NCBI GenBank assembly: GCA_903839035.1
Contig: CAIMAQ010000002.1
Location: 1 to 64,000 of the forward strand
Source: an uncultured Opitutia bacterium
GTDB lineage: Bacteria; Verrucomicrobiota; Verrucomicrobiia; Opitutales; Opitutaceae
DNA: 64,000 bases
Direction: 5' to 3'
The position numbers and the translations under genes were made by a program. Positions 56,998 through 64,000 of this stretch are shown here, in pieces (positions within the stretch are counted from its first letter, which is position 1; every line of letters starts with the position of its first letter). The notes below the pieces were generated by a model. That model did not search any database. It was not told the origin of the DNA and worked only from the letters and a program-made list of their open reading frames with translations.

Positions 56998-57747
56998 ATG
57001 ACCCCCGAACCCCTCCCTGCGCCCGCATCCGCCCCCGCCCCCGCCCGGCCGCCCGCGAAACCGGAAAACCTGCTGGTCAATCTCGCCTTCAACGTCGCGA
57101 TCCCGGCGGTGCTCATGGCGCAGTTGAGCAAGGAGAACCGGCTCGGTCCGGTCTGGGGCCTCGTGGTCGCCCTGCTCTTTCCGCTCGGCTACGGCCTCTA
57201 CGATTTTGTCGTGCGGCGTAAGACCAACGTGCTCTCGGTCCTCGGCACCGTGGGCGTGCTGGTCAGCGGCATCTTCGGCATCCTGAAACTCGGCGGGTTC
57301 TGGTTTGCGGTGAAGGATGCGGCGATTCCCTCGCTGATCGGCGTGGCGCTGCTGGCGACCATGCGCTCGCGCGAGCCGCTGATCAAAACGATCTTCTACA
57401 ACGACACCGTCATGGACGTGCCGCGCATCGAGGCCGCCTTGGGCGAACGCGGCACACAGAGCGGGTTCATCTCGCTCCTGCAGCGCTGCAGCCTGCTGAT
57501 CGCGCTGGCGTTTTTCCTGAGCGGCGGGCTGGGTTTTCTACTCGCGCGCTACCTGCTCAAGAGCCCGGGCGGCACCCCCGAGTTCAATGCCGAGCTGGCC
57601 AAGATGCACTGGCTGAGCGTGCCGGTCATCATGGTGCCCGTCATGGCCATGATGATGGTCGCGCTCTGGCAGCTCATCCGCGGACTCCGCGGGCTGACCG
57701 GGCTGACGACCGACGAGATTTTCAAGGCGGAGCCGGAGAAAAAGTAG
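56998..57747 (+). CDS. VC0807-type integral membrane protein
   Basis: 249 residues with about six helices. A proline/alanine-rich cytoplasmic leader (PAPASAPAPARPPAKPENL) precedes NLAFNVAIPAVLMAQLSK and GPVWGLVVALLFPLGYGLYD. The pattern VLSVLGTVGVLVSGIFGILK and SREPLIKTIFYNDTV matches the VC0807 family of unknown function. ATG 56998 is preferred to 56905, which would overlap pdxJ. A near-symmetric hairpin follows the stop and separates it from convergent gltA. Confidence 0.75.
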   Translation: MTPEPLPAPASAPAPARPPAKPENLLVNLAFNVAIPAVLMAQLSKENRLGPVWGLVVALLFPLGYGLYDFVVRRKTNVLSVLGTVGVLVSGIFGILKLGGFWFAVKDAAIPSLIGVALLATMRSREPLIKTIFYNDTVMDVPRIEAALGERGTQSGFISLLQRCSLLIALAFFLSGGLGFLLARYLLKSPGGTPEFNAELAKMHWLSVPVIMVPVMAMMMVALWQLIRGLRGLTGLTTDEIFKAEPEKK

Positions 57748-57754
57748 GTCAAAA

Positions 57755-57810
57755 GGTGGTCACCGATGTCCCCATCGGCGAATACGTCGATAGGGACCTC
57801 GCCGCCCACC
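57755..57810. repeat. Imperfect hairpin between convergent genes
   Basis: 26-nt arms 57755-57780 and 57785-57810 pair at 20 of 26 positions around AATA. The arms begin GGTGG, as in the other intergenic palindromes. It starts 7 nt after the VC0807-type TAG and ends 1 nt before the gltA TGA. A bidirectional terminator is likely. Confidence 0.6.
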
Positions 57811-57811
57811 C

Positions 57812-59107
57812 TCAACCCCGCTGCGCCATGGGTAGGTAATCCCGCTTCACGGGACCGGAATAAATCTGCCGGGGACGGTAAATGCGGCCCTTCGGGTTCG
57901 CCGCCACCTCTCGCCAGTTGGCGATCCAGCCGGGTGACCGGCCGATGGCGAAGATGACCGTGAACATGTTCACCGGGATACCGAGGGCGCGCATGATGAT
58001 GCCGCTGTAGAAATCGACGTTCGGGTAAAGTTTGCGCGAGATGAAATAGTCGTCCTTCAACGCAGCCTGCTCGAGGTTGCGGGCGATCGCGAGCAGCGGA
58101 TCGTTGATGCCGAGCTTGTTCAGGACGTCCTCGCAGGCCTTGCCGATGATCTTCGCGCGCGGGTCGAAATTGCGGTACACCGGGTGACCGAAGCCCATCA
58201 GGCGGTTGCTCTTGCCGCCGGACTTGGCCGCGGCGATGAAGCGCGTGCCGTCGTCGTGCTCATCATGGATGGACTGCAGCATGTGCATGACCGCGGTGTT
58301 GGCGCCGCCGTGCAGTGGACCGGAGAGCGCGCAGATGCCGGCGGAGAGCGAGGTGAAGAGGTTGGCGGCGCTGGACCCGACCATGCGCACCGTCGAGGTG
58401 CTGCAGTTCTGCTCGTGATCGGCGTGGAGCAGCAGGAGCGTGTTGATCGCCTTGGAAATTTCCGGGGCGGCGACGTAGTCCTTGTACACCTCCGAAAACA
58501 TCATGTGCAGGAAGTTGTCGCAGAACGGGATGTCCTTCGGCGGGATGTACGGCAGGCCGTGCTGGTAGCGGTAGATCATCGCCCCGATCGTGCGGATCTT
58601 CGAAATGGCCATGGCGGCCGCGAGGTCGAAGTTTTTCAGGTCCTTCTCAAAGTCATTCGTGGCGAGGTGCGGGTTATGGGCGGCCAGCGAGGCGACGATG
58701 GACGAGAGCATCGCCATGGGCGGCGCATCCTTCGGGTAGCCCTGGAAGATCGCCTGCATCTGCGGCTCGATCGCGGCGTGCTGCCGGAGGAGGTCACCAA
58801 AGGCCTTGCGTTGGGCGGCGTTGGGCAGCTCGCCGTAAATGATGAGATAGGCGGTCTCGCCGAAGTTACTGTTCTGGGCGAGCTGCTCGATCGGATAGCC
58901 GCGGTGCCGGAGGATGCCATTGTCGCCGTCGAGATAGGTGATCGCGCTCTCGCACGAGCCGGTGTTGCCGTAACCCTGGTCGTAGGCGATGTAGCCGGTC
59001 TCGGCGCGCAGCTTGCGGGTATCAATGGCCTTCTCCCCCTCCGTGCCGACCATCACGGGCAGGACGTATTCCTTGTCATCGAGTTTGAGCTGCGCGGTCG
59101 TGGCCAT
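57812..59107 (-). CDS. gltA: Citrate synthase
   Basis: 431 residues, type I (hexameric) citrate synthase. Active-site residues lie in [35 protein letters not shown] (His) and [14 protein letters not shown] (Asp). [14 protein letters not shown] contains a substrate-binding His/Arg. It condenses oxaloacetate with acetyl-CoA at the head of the TCA cycle. ATG 59107 ([10 protein letters not shown]) is used; codons to 59149 are upstream noise. The 118-bp gap to hisH (59108-59225) holds no gene. Confidence 0.96.
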   Translation of the reverse strand: MATTAQLKLDDKEYVLPVMVGTEGEKAIDTRKLRAETGYIAYDQGYGNTGSCESAITYLDGDNGILRHRGYPIEQLAQNSNFGETAYLIIYGELPNAAQRKAFGDLLRQHAAIEPQMQAIFQGYPKDAPPMAMLSSIVASLAAHNPHLATNDFEKDLKNFDLAAAMAISKIRTIGAMIYRYQHGLPYIPPKDIPFCDNFLHMMFSEVYKDYVAAPEISKAINTLLLLHADHEQNCSTSTVRMVGSSAANLFTSLSAGICALSGPLHGGANTAVMHMLQSIHDEHDDGTRFIAAAKSGGKSNRLMGFGHPVYRNFDPRAKIIGKACEDVLNKLGINDPLLAIARNLEQAALKDDYFISRKLYPNVDFYSGIIMRALGIPVNMFTVIFAIGRSPGWIANWREVAANPKGRIYRPRQIYSGPVKRDYLPMAQRG

Positions 59108-59225
59108 GGTCAGCTTAACCAAGCCGAATCCGCGCCGCTTGCAAAGCAAAGTTGCCCGGTTGGCCCTCGCATGACGCGAAATTAGCCGGCAGCAACCCGG
59201 CTGTTAGAAGATTTGCCACCCGAAA

Positions 59226-59852
59226 TCAGGCCCTCGCCGCCACTCCGGCGAAGTTGCGGTAGACCTGCAGGCCCTTGGCCTGACTCTTCTCCGGGTGGAA
59301 CTGCGTGGCAAAGCAGCGGCCGCGCGCAATCGCCGCGCAGAACGGACCGCCGTAGTCGCACTCCGCCAGCACCAGCGCGGGGGCGGACGGCACGCAGTAG
59401 TAGCTGTGGACAAAATAGAAGGCTTCGCCTTCGGACGCGAGGCCAAGGGCGAGGGGCGATTGGGGCTGGGTGAAACGGATGGTGTTCCAGCCCATGTGCG
59501 GAATCTTGAACTCCGGCGGGCGGCGGAACTTGACGACCCGGCCGGGGAATATGCCGAGGCCCGTGACGTTGGACTCCTCGGAGTGCTCAAACAGCGCCTG
59601 CATGCCGAGACAGACGCCGAGGAACGGCCGGTCGGCGGCAATCCAGTCGCGGACCGTGTCCGCAAGCCCGGTCGCACGCAGCGACGCCACGCAGTCGCGG
59701 AGCGCACCGACGCCGGGCAGCACGAGCCCGGTGGCCCCGCTGGCCACGACTTCGGCGGGCGTGCGCACCACATGCGGCTCCGCGCCGACGGCCTCGAGGG
59801 CCTTCGTGACGCTGCGGAGATTGCAGATTCCGTTGTCGATGACCGCGATCAT
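59226..59852 (-). CDS. hisH: Imidazole glycerol phosphate synthase, glutaminase subunit
   Basis: 208 residues. IAVIDNGICNLRSVTKALE opens it; Cys in FLGVCLGMQALFEHSE and His/Glu in FATQFHPEKSQ form the glutaminase triad; LPGVGALRDC is the oxyanion region. It supplies ammonia to HisF for histidine and AICAR formation. hisF is not in the window. ATG 59852 is used. A 166-bp repeat-bearing gap separates it from hisB, so it may be transcribed alone or by read-through. Confidence 0.94.
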   Translation of the reverse strand: MIAVIDNGICNLRSVTKALEAVGAEPHVVRTPAEVVASGATGLVLPGVGALRDCVASLRATGLADTVRDWIAADRPFLGVCLGMQALFEHSEESNVTGLGIFPGRVVKFRRPPEFKIPHMGWNTIRFTQPQSPLALGLASEGEAFYFVHSYYCVPSAPALVLAECDYGGPFCAAIARGRCFATQFHPEKSQAKGLQVYRNFAGVAARA

Positions 59853-59871
59853 GGAAAAGACATGGCGCGAC

Positions 59872-60000
59872 GCGGAGATCGGAGTTCGGAGATCGGAGAC
59901 CGGAAGCCGGAAGATGGGAAAAGATGCCCAAGCTGAAAGCTTGGGACTTCCGTGGGACAAATGCTTGGGCGAACTGCCATCTCTGAACTCCGATCTCCGC
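59872..60000. repeat. Inverted repeat splitting hisB and hisH
   Basis: 22-nt arms 59872-59893 and 59979-60000 (GCGGAGATCGGAGTTC inward) pair with one mismatch around 85 nt. Inside, CCCAAGC (59927-59933) pairs with GCTTGGG (59939-59945) as a 5-nt-loop hairpin, and GGCTTGGG-like GCTTGGGC recurs later. It is a likely mobile or REP-type repeat inserted between the two histidine genes. Confidence 0.6.
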
Positions 60001-60018
60001 ATCCGAGGCGCTCGGGCC

Positions 60019-60621
60019 TCAGATGCTGCCTTTGGTCGAGGGGAGCAGGTCGGCGGCGCGGGGCTCGATGGATGTGGCCATGTCGAGCGCGCGGGCGAGG
60101 CACTTGAAGATCGCCTCGGCCACGTGGTGCGGCTCCTCGCCGTAGACCAGCTGGACATGCAGGTTCGCCCCCAGCGCGTTGCTGAACGCACGGCAGAATT
60201 CCTTCACGAGGATGATGTTGAAATCGCGCACAAACATCGTCGGCGCGTCGGCGGAATAGACCAGATGCGGGCGGCCGCCGACATCGATGGCGATGCGGGC
60301 GAGCGACTCGTCCATGGGCAGCAGGAAAAAGCCGTAGCGCTTGATGCCGACCTTGTCGCCCAGCGCCTCCTTGAAGGCCTGACCGAGCACGAGGCCGACA
60401 TCCTCGACGGTGTGATGGTAATCCACGTCGGTGTCGCCCTTCGCCTTCACGGTGAGGTCAAACAGGCCGTGTTTTGCGAAGAGCGTGAGCATGTGGTCGA
60501 AGAACGGCACGCCGGTGTCGATCTTGCCCAGGCCGCGGCCGTCCACCGCGAGAGTGAGCGCGATGTCGGTCTCGGCCGTCTTGCGGGTGACAGTCGCTAC
60601 GCGAGAGGTGTTTTTAGCCAT
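60019..60621 (-). CDS. hisB: Imidazoleglycerol-phosphate dehydratase
   Basis: 200 residues, monofunctional. Paired metal motifs: [17 protein letters not shown] and [13 protein letters not shown], plus [16 protein letters not shown]. It performs the sixth histidine step, dehydrating imidazole-glycerol phosphate. Length matches the form lacking the phosphatase domain. ATG 60621 lies 25 bp inside the 3' end of hisC. Confidence 0.96.
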   Translation of the reverse strand: MAKNTSRVATVTRKTAETDIALTLAVDGRGLGKIDTGVPFFDHMLTLFAKHGLFDLTVKAKGDTDVDYHHTVEDVGLVLGQAFKEALGDKVGIKRYGFFLLPMDESLARIAIDVGGRPHLVYSADAPTMFVRDFNIILVKEFCRAFSNALGANLHVQLVYGEEPHHVAEAIFKCLARALDMATSIEPRAADLLPSTKGSI

Positions 60622-61709
60622 GCGTCGAGGGATTCGTTGAGGGCGGACATTTCGCCATCGGTGCCCACGGTGATGCGGAGGAACGAGGCGGTCAAGGCGT
60701 GGCTCGGGAAGTGCCGGACCAGCACCTTGCGCCGGCAGAGGAAGTCATAGGCGGACTGGGCGACCGCCGGTCCGCTTTCATCGCGGGCGTTCCTCGGCTC
60801 GGTGAAGATGAAGTTCGCCTGCGACGGGTAGGTGAACCAGTCGCGCGGGCCGGCGAACCGCGCCAGGTTGGCGTCACGCGTGGCCTTCACCTTGGTGATC
60901 AGCGCCTCGTAGTAAGCCGGATCCCCCAGGGCCGCGAGCGCGGCGGCCTGCGAGAGGCGGTTGACGTTGTAGCTGTCGCGCACGCGGTCGAGCAGGCCGA
61001 TGAGCTCGGGCTGGGCCAGGGCGTAGCCGACGCGGATGCCGGCGAGCGCGTAGGCCTTGGACAGCGTGCGCACGATCACAAGGTTCGGGTATCGCGCGAG
61101 CAAGGGCACGGCGTTCTCCTGCGCGAAGGGCACGTAGGCCTCGTCCACGACCAGGATGCCGCGAAACGTGGACAGGATGCGCTCGAGTTCGGCGTTGGTG
61201 AAGGCCACCCCCGTGGGTGCGTTCGGTGACGTCAGGAAGAACGCCTTGGCCGTCGAGGCGGCGATGTTTTCAAACGGCAGCCGCATCGACCGGTCGAACT
61301 CGATCACCTCGCTGCGGCCGTCCTGGATTGCAACCAGCACGGGATAGAGCGAGTAGCTCGGGAACAGGAAGCCGGCGGCGGCGGCCGGGGAGCAGAAGAG
61401 CCGCACCAGAAGGTTGAGGATGTCGTCGGAGCCGTTGCCGATGCAGACGTTCTCCTCGCGCAGGCCGTGCAGCCGTGCGACGGCGGCGCGCAGCGGGCTG
61501 CTCTTCGGGTTGGGATACAGCCGGAGCGAGGAACCGTCGGCGCCGATTTCCTGGCGCAGGGCCTCGGCGACACGCGGACTGGGCGGATAGGGACACTCGT
61601 TGGTGTTGAGCTTCACCCAGCCGGCGTCCGTGGGCTGGAGACCGGGAGTATAAGCGTGCAGCGAAGCGACGTGCGGCAGCGCGAGCTGCGTCAGCGGGGA
61701 GGACGGCAT
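60597..61709 (-). CDS. hisC: Histidinol-phosphate aminotransferase
   Basis: 370 residues, fold-type I PLP enzyme. [52 protein letters not shown] and [18 protein letters not shown], which holds the PLP lysine, are all present. It makes histidinol phosphate from imidazole-acetol phosphate. Overlaps hisB and starts 7 bp after hisD, so hisD-hisC-hisB are one operon. Confidence 0.95.
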   Translation of the reverse strand: MPSSPLTQLALPHVASLHAYTPGLQPTDAGWVKLNTNECPYPPSPRVAEALRQEIGADGSSLRLYPNPKSSPLRAAVARLHGLREENVCIGNGSDDILNLLVRLFCSPAAAAGFLFPSYSLYPVLVAIQDGRSEVIEFDRSMRLPFENIAASTAKAFFLTSPNAPTGVAFTNAELERILSTFRGILVVDEAYVPFAQENAVPLLARYPNLVIVRTLSKAYALAGIRVGYALAQPELIGLLDRVRDSYNVNRLSQAAALAALGDPAYYEALITKVKATRDANLARFAGPRDWFTYPSQANFIFTEPRNARDESGPAVAQSAYDFLCRRKVLVRHFPSHALTASFLRITVGTDGEMSALNESLDAWLKTPLA

Positions 61710-61716
61710 GACGTGC

Positions 61717-63018
61717 TTATTTTTTGACCGTGCGGATCTTCACCGACCGCCCGTGCGCATCGAGTTTTTCCATCGCCGCGAAGGCGGCCACGATCGGCTC
61801 GGCCTTGCGGACGCTGCCGCGGCTGTAGCCCGTGATGCTGGTGCGCCGCATGAAGTCCGCCACGCGCAGCCCGCTGAAGAACCGGCCCGCGCGGCCGGTG
61901 GGCAGCACGTGGCTCGGGCCCGCGGTGAAGTCGCCGAGGGCCGTGGGGGTAAAGTTGCCGAGCATGATCGCGCCCGCGGTCGTGATGGTCCGCGTCAGCA
62001 CCTTGGCGGCGGAATCCTTTACGAGCAGCTCGAGGTGCTCGGGGGCGATGTAGTTCGCAACCTCGGCGGCCTGCGCGAGGGTCTTGACTTCGACGGCCAG
62101 GAAACCCTCGGCGAGCACGCGCGCCATTTTCTCCGAGCGCGACAGGAGATGCAGCTGCTTTTCCATCTCGGCGACGATGTCGGCGATGATCTTGGTCGAG
62201 GTGGCAACGAGGAAGACCTTCTCCCGGCCGGAACCGTGCTCGGCCTGCGCGAGCAGGTCGGCGGCGGCAAAATCCGCGCGCGCGGTCTCGTCGGCGATGA
62301 CCATCAGTTCGCTGGGACCCGGTAGTGAGTCCACGCCGACGGTGCCAAACACCTGGCGCTTGGCCTCGCAGACAAAGGCGTTGCCGGGGCCAAAGACCTT
62401 GTCGACCGCGGGGATGGTCGTCGTGCCATACGCCATGGCGCCGATGGCGTGCACGCCACCGATCTTGTAGACCTCCTCCACCCCGACGAGGTGCAGCGCG
62501 GCCAGCAGGCCGTCGGCGATCTTGCCGGAGGAATTGGACGGGGTGAACACGGCGATCTCCGGGCAGCCGGCGATCTTGGCGAGGGTGGCGGTCATCAGCA
62601 CGCTGGAGACCAGCGGGACCTGGCCGCCGGGCACGTACAGGCCGACACGGCGGATGGGGTCGAATTTCTCGCCGACCGTGGCGCCGTGCTTGTTTTTCGC
62701 GGTCCAGGGCTGCGGCAAGCCGCGGCGGTTGAAGGCGATGATACTCTCGTGGGCGGCAACCAGCGCCTTGCGCTCGGCGGTAGGCAGGCGCTTTGCGGCG
62801 GCGGCGATTTCGGCCGGCTTCACCCGGAAGTCGCGGGCCTGCAGCTTGGCGCCGTCAAATTTCGCGGCGTAATAGCCGACGGCCTCGTCTCCGCGCTCAT
62901 AGACGGCGGTGAGGATGGCGGCGACGCCCGCGGAGAGTTCGCGGGAGACGAGGCTGCCGCGGCAGAAGGCGGCCAGGTCCTCGGTAAAAGTCCGGGAAGT
63001 GATGGAGAGGGTGCGCAC
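61717..63018 (-). CDS. hisD: Histidinol dehydrogenase
   Basis: 433 residues. VGLYVPGGQVPLVSSVLM, PAVDKVFGPGNAFVCEAK, DSLPGPSELMVIAD, YIAPEHLELLV and TAGPSHVLPTGRAGRFFSGL are the standard motifs with zinc ligands Gln/His/Asp/His and the catalytic Glu-His pair. It makes histidine from histidinol with two NAD. The start is GTG 63018, the only one preceding MRTLSITSRTF. First of the his run; a secreted protein gene lies 26 bp upstream. Confidence 0.95.
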   Translation of the reverse strand: MRTLSITSRTFTEDLAAFCRGSLVSRELSAGVAAILTAVYERGDEAVGYYAAKFDGAKLQARDFRVKPAEIAAAAKRLPTAERKALVAAHESIIAFNRRGLPQPWTAKNKHGATVGEKFDPIRRVGLYVPGGQVPLVSSVLMTATLAKIAGCPEIAVFTPSNSSGKIADGLLAALHLVGVEEVYKIGGVHAIGAMAYGTTTIPAVDKVFGPGNAFVCEAKRQVFGTVGVDSLPGPSELMVIADETARADFAAADLLAQAEHGSGREKVFLVATSTKIIADIVAEMEKQLHLLSRSEKMARVLAEGFLAVEVKTLAQAAEVANYIAPEHLELLVKDSAAKVLTRTITTAGAIMLGNFTPTALGDFTAGPSHVLPTGRAGRFFSGLRVADFMRRTSITGYSRGSVRKAEPIVAAFAAMEKLDAHGRSVKIRTVKK

Positions 63019-63044
63019 GGGAATGGGTTACGGGTAAAAGCGGG

Positions 63045-63803
63045 TTACCGGGAAAACGAGGGAATCGCAAACTGGCTGGCCGGGAAGGTTTCGTTCACGG
63101 TGATGGTGTCAAAGGTGATGGTGACGGTCTGCTCTTTGCCGTCGGCGGTCTTGATGGAATTGGTGATCTTCCGCGGGAACCGGATGCCGGTGACCATGAT
63201 TTCGCCCTGCTCGCGGATCGAGCTGCCATTTTCGGTCTCGGTGAGCATGAGCCGGCCGGTGGCGACGGCGAAGTAGCGGTAGAAAATCAGGTCGGGGGCG
63301 TGGATGAAGGCTACCTTCCGGCAGGCGACGCCCTCCAGGGTGACGGGACCCTGGTCAACCACGCTGCCGCCCGCCTGTTCCAGGCCGCGGTAGAAGGCGA
63401 GGTTCTCCCAGACAATGGCCCGTTGCCGCTTGACCTGGTCCGTCGGGAGCAGTTGCAAACGCCAGCGGGTGGGATCCTTGGCATCTTGGATTTTCTGCCA
63501 GCCATCGTAGTCATCGAGTGCACTCGTATCCACGATGCTGGTGGTGGTGCGGACCGTACGCTGGCGATAGGGTGTCTGAAACATGATCTCCACCCCGACG
63601 GTCAGCGGCTTGGTGGCGTCCGCCCCAACGGGCGCGAGCATCGAGCCGGTGTAATGCACCGATTTGACCGCGTTGAGCGCCGCTTCGGACCCTAGGTAGG
63701 CCCGGGCCTTGGCGATGATCGCGGGCTCGGCCTGCACGGCCGCAGCCGGCACACAGACGAGGGCCAGCAGCGCGGCAAACCGGCGGGAAGACAGGGTGAG
63801 CAT
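63045..63803 (-). CDS. Secreted lipoprotein-sorting-like protein of unknown function
   Basis: 252 residues. A signal peptide (RFAALLALVCVPAAAVQA) precedes a beta-rich domain with AKARAYLGSEAALNAVKSVH, VEIMFQTPYRQRTV, YDGWQKIQDAKDP and PHLIF-like HAPDLIFYRYFAVATGRLM. The layout (protein that binds a fatty or sugar ligand and has a LolA-like half-barrel) resembles LolA/outer-membrane-lipoprotein-sorting relatives. ATG 63803 is used; a GTG at 63806 precedes it. It is probably read with hisD, though functionally unrelated. Confidence 0.65.
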   Translation of the reverse strand: MLTLSSRRFAALLALVCVPAAAVQAEPAIIAKARAYLGSEAALNAVKSVHYTGSMLAPVGADATKPLTVGVEIMFQTPYRQRTVRTTTSIVDTSALDDYDGWQKIQDAKDPTRWRLQLLPTDQVKRQRAIVWENLAFYRGLEQAGGSVVDQGPVTLEGVACRKVAFIHAPDLIFYRYFAVATGRLMLTETENGSSIREQGEIMVTGIRFPRKITNSIKTADGKEQTVTITFDTITVNETFPASQFAIPSFSR

Positions 63804-63855
63804 CACGAACCCCAGGTTGGACTATAGTTCGCCCCGAGGAAAGCCCGGTTCCGGC

Positions 63856-64000
63856 TTATTCCCACTCGATGGTGGCGGGAGGCTTGGAGCTAATATCTAG
63901 CACCACGCGACTTACACCACGGACTTCATTGGTGATGCGGCTCGAAATCTTCTGCAGGAGGTCGTACGGCAGCTTCGCCCAGTCCGCCGTCATCGCATCG
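63856..64000 (-). CDS. guaA: GMP synthase, C-terminal end (partial)
   Basis: The last 47 codons, running off the window, include [20 protein letters not shown], then [14 protein letters not shown] and end ATIEWE before TAA at 63856-63858. This is the conserved dimerisation C terminus of glutamine-hydrolysing GMP synthase. It makes GMP from XMP. Confidence 0.92.
   Translation of the reverse strand, partial: DAMTADWAKLPYDLLQKISSRITNEVRGVSRVVLDISSKPPATIEWE

Overview
The window is about 64 kb of G+C-rich chromosomal DNA with tight, mostly intact genes and no rRNA, tRNA, CRISPR array, integrase or transposase that I can recognise. The mix of genes suggests a Verrucomicrobiota bacterium of the Opitutaceae type. 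The evidence is several phytanoyl-CoA dioxygenase-like oxygenases, two GxGYxYP proteins, two heparinase II/III-like enzymes, a GH172/DUF2961 enzyme, RhaI-type L-rhamnose isomerase and a long SecA with an insertion. This placement is inference from family content; no marker gene for taxonomy is present.

Layout. (1) 1-12 kb: surface-polysaccharide and membrane functions. These are a glycosyltransferase-2/methyltransferase fusion, a GT39-like membrane glycosyltransferase, a methyltransferase, an OPT transporter, an M28 peptidase, a receiver-only response regulator, and an AlgI-like MBOAT acyltransferase coupled to an SGNH-like partner. (2) 12-17 kb: small envelope proteins (OB-like secreted protein, BON lipoprotein), an M3 peptidase, a thioredoxin-like lipoprotein, a decayed DUF502 gene, a repeat-bearing secreted protein and an EamA transporter. 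(3) 17-37.5 kb: an accessory carbohydrate and secreted-protein region. It holds two heparinase II/III-like proteins, a beta-helix protein, a VOC protein, an M20 peptidase, two copies of a two-gene module (small secreted protein plus GxGYxYP protein), TspO, a hemolysin III-type protein, two PhyH-like dioxygenases around a divergent AraC regulator, an SDR and an L-rhamnose isomerase. A trpF-like remnant with an internal deletion lies upstream of the beta-helix gene. (4) 37.7-64 kb: core genes. These are lnt, secA, the ATP-grasp/alpha-E/transglutaminase trio, a UDP-glucuronate decarboxylase, tgt, a trpG/pabA-type glutaminase, nrdR, a HIT protein, a third PhyH protein, a run pdxJ-acpS-hypothetical-nnr-dprA-GH172, gltA, hisD-hisC-hisB-hisH and the 3' end of guaA.

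How it fits together. The accessory region looks like uptake and processing of complex, probably uronate- or deoxysugar-containing glycans: lyase-like enzymes, a rhamnose isomerase, an AraC-type sensor and an exporter. I see no SusCD or TonB receptor in the window. The most unusual content is the duplicated GxGYxYP/small-secreted-protein module, whose function is unknown. Next are a set of intergenic palindromes that begin at or inside the stop codons of flanking genes, and a tRNA-guanine transglycosylase that has lost two of the usual zinc cysteines.

Two genes are broken (DUF502, trpF-like) while nearly everything else is open. The damage is therefore probably real decay, although indel sequencing errors cannot be excluded for DUF502.
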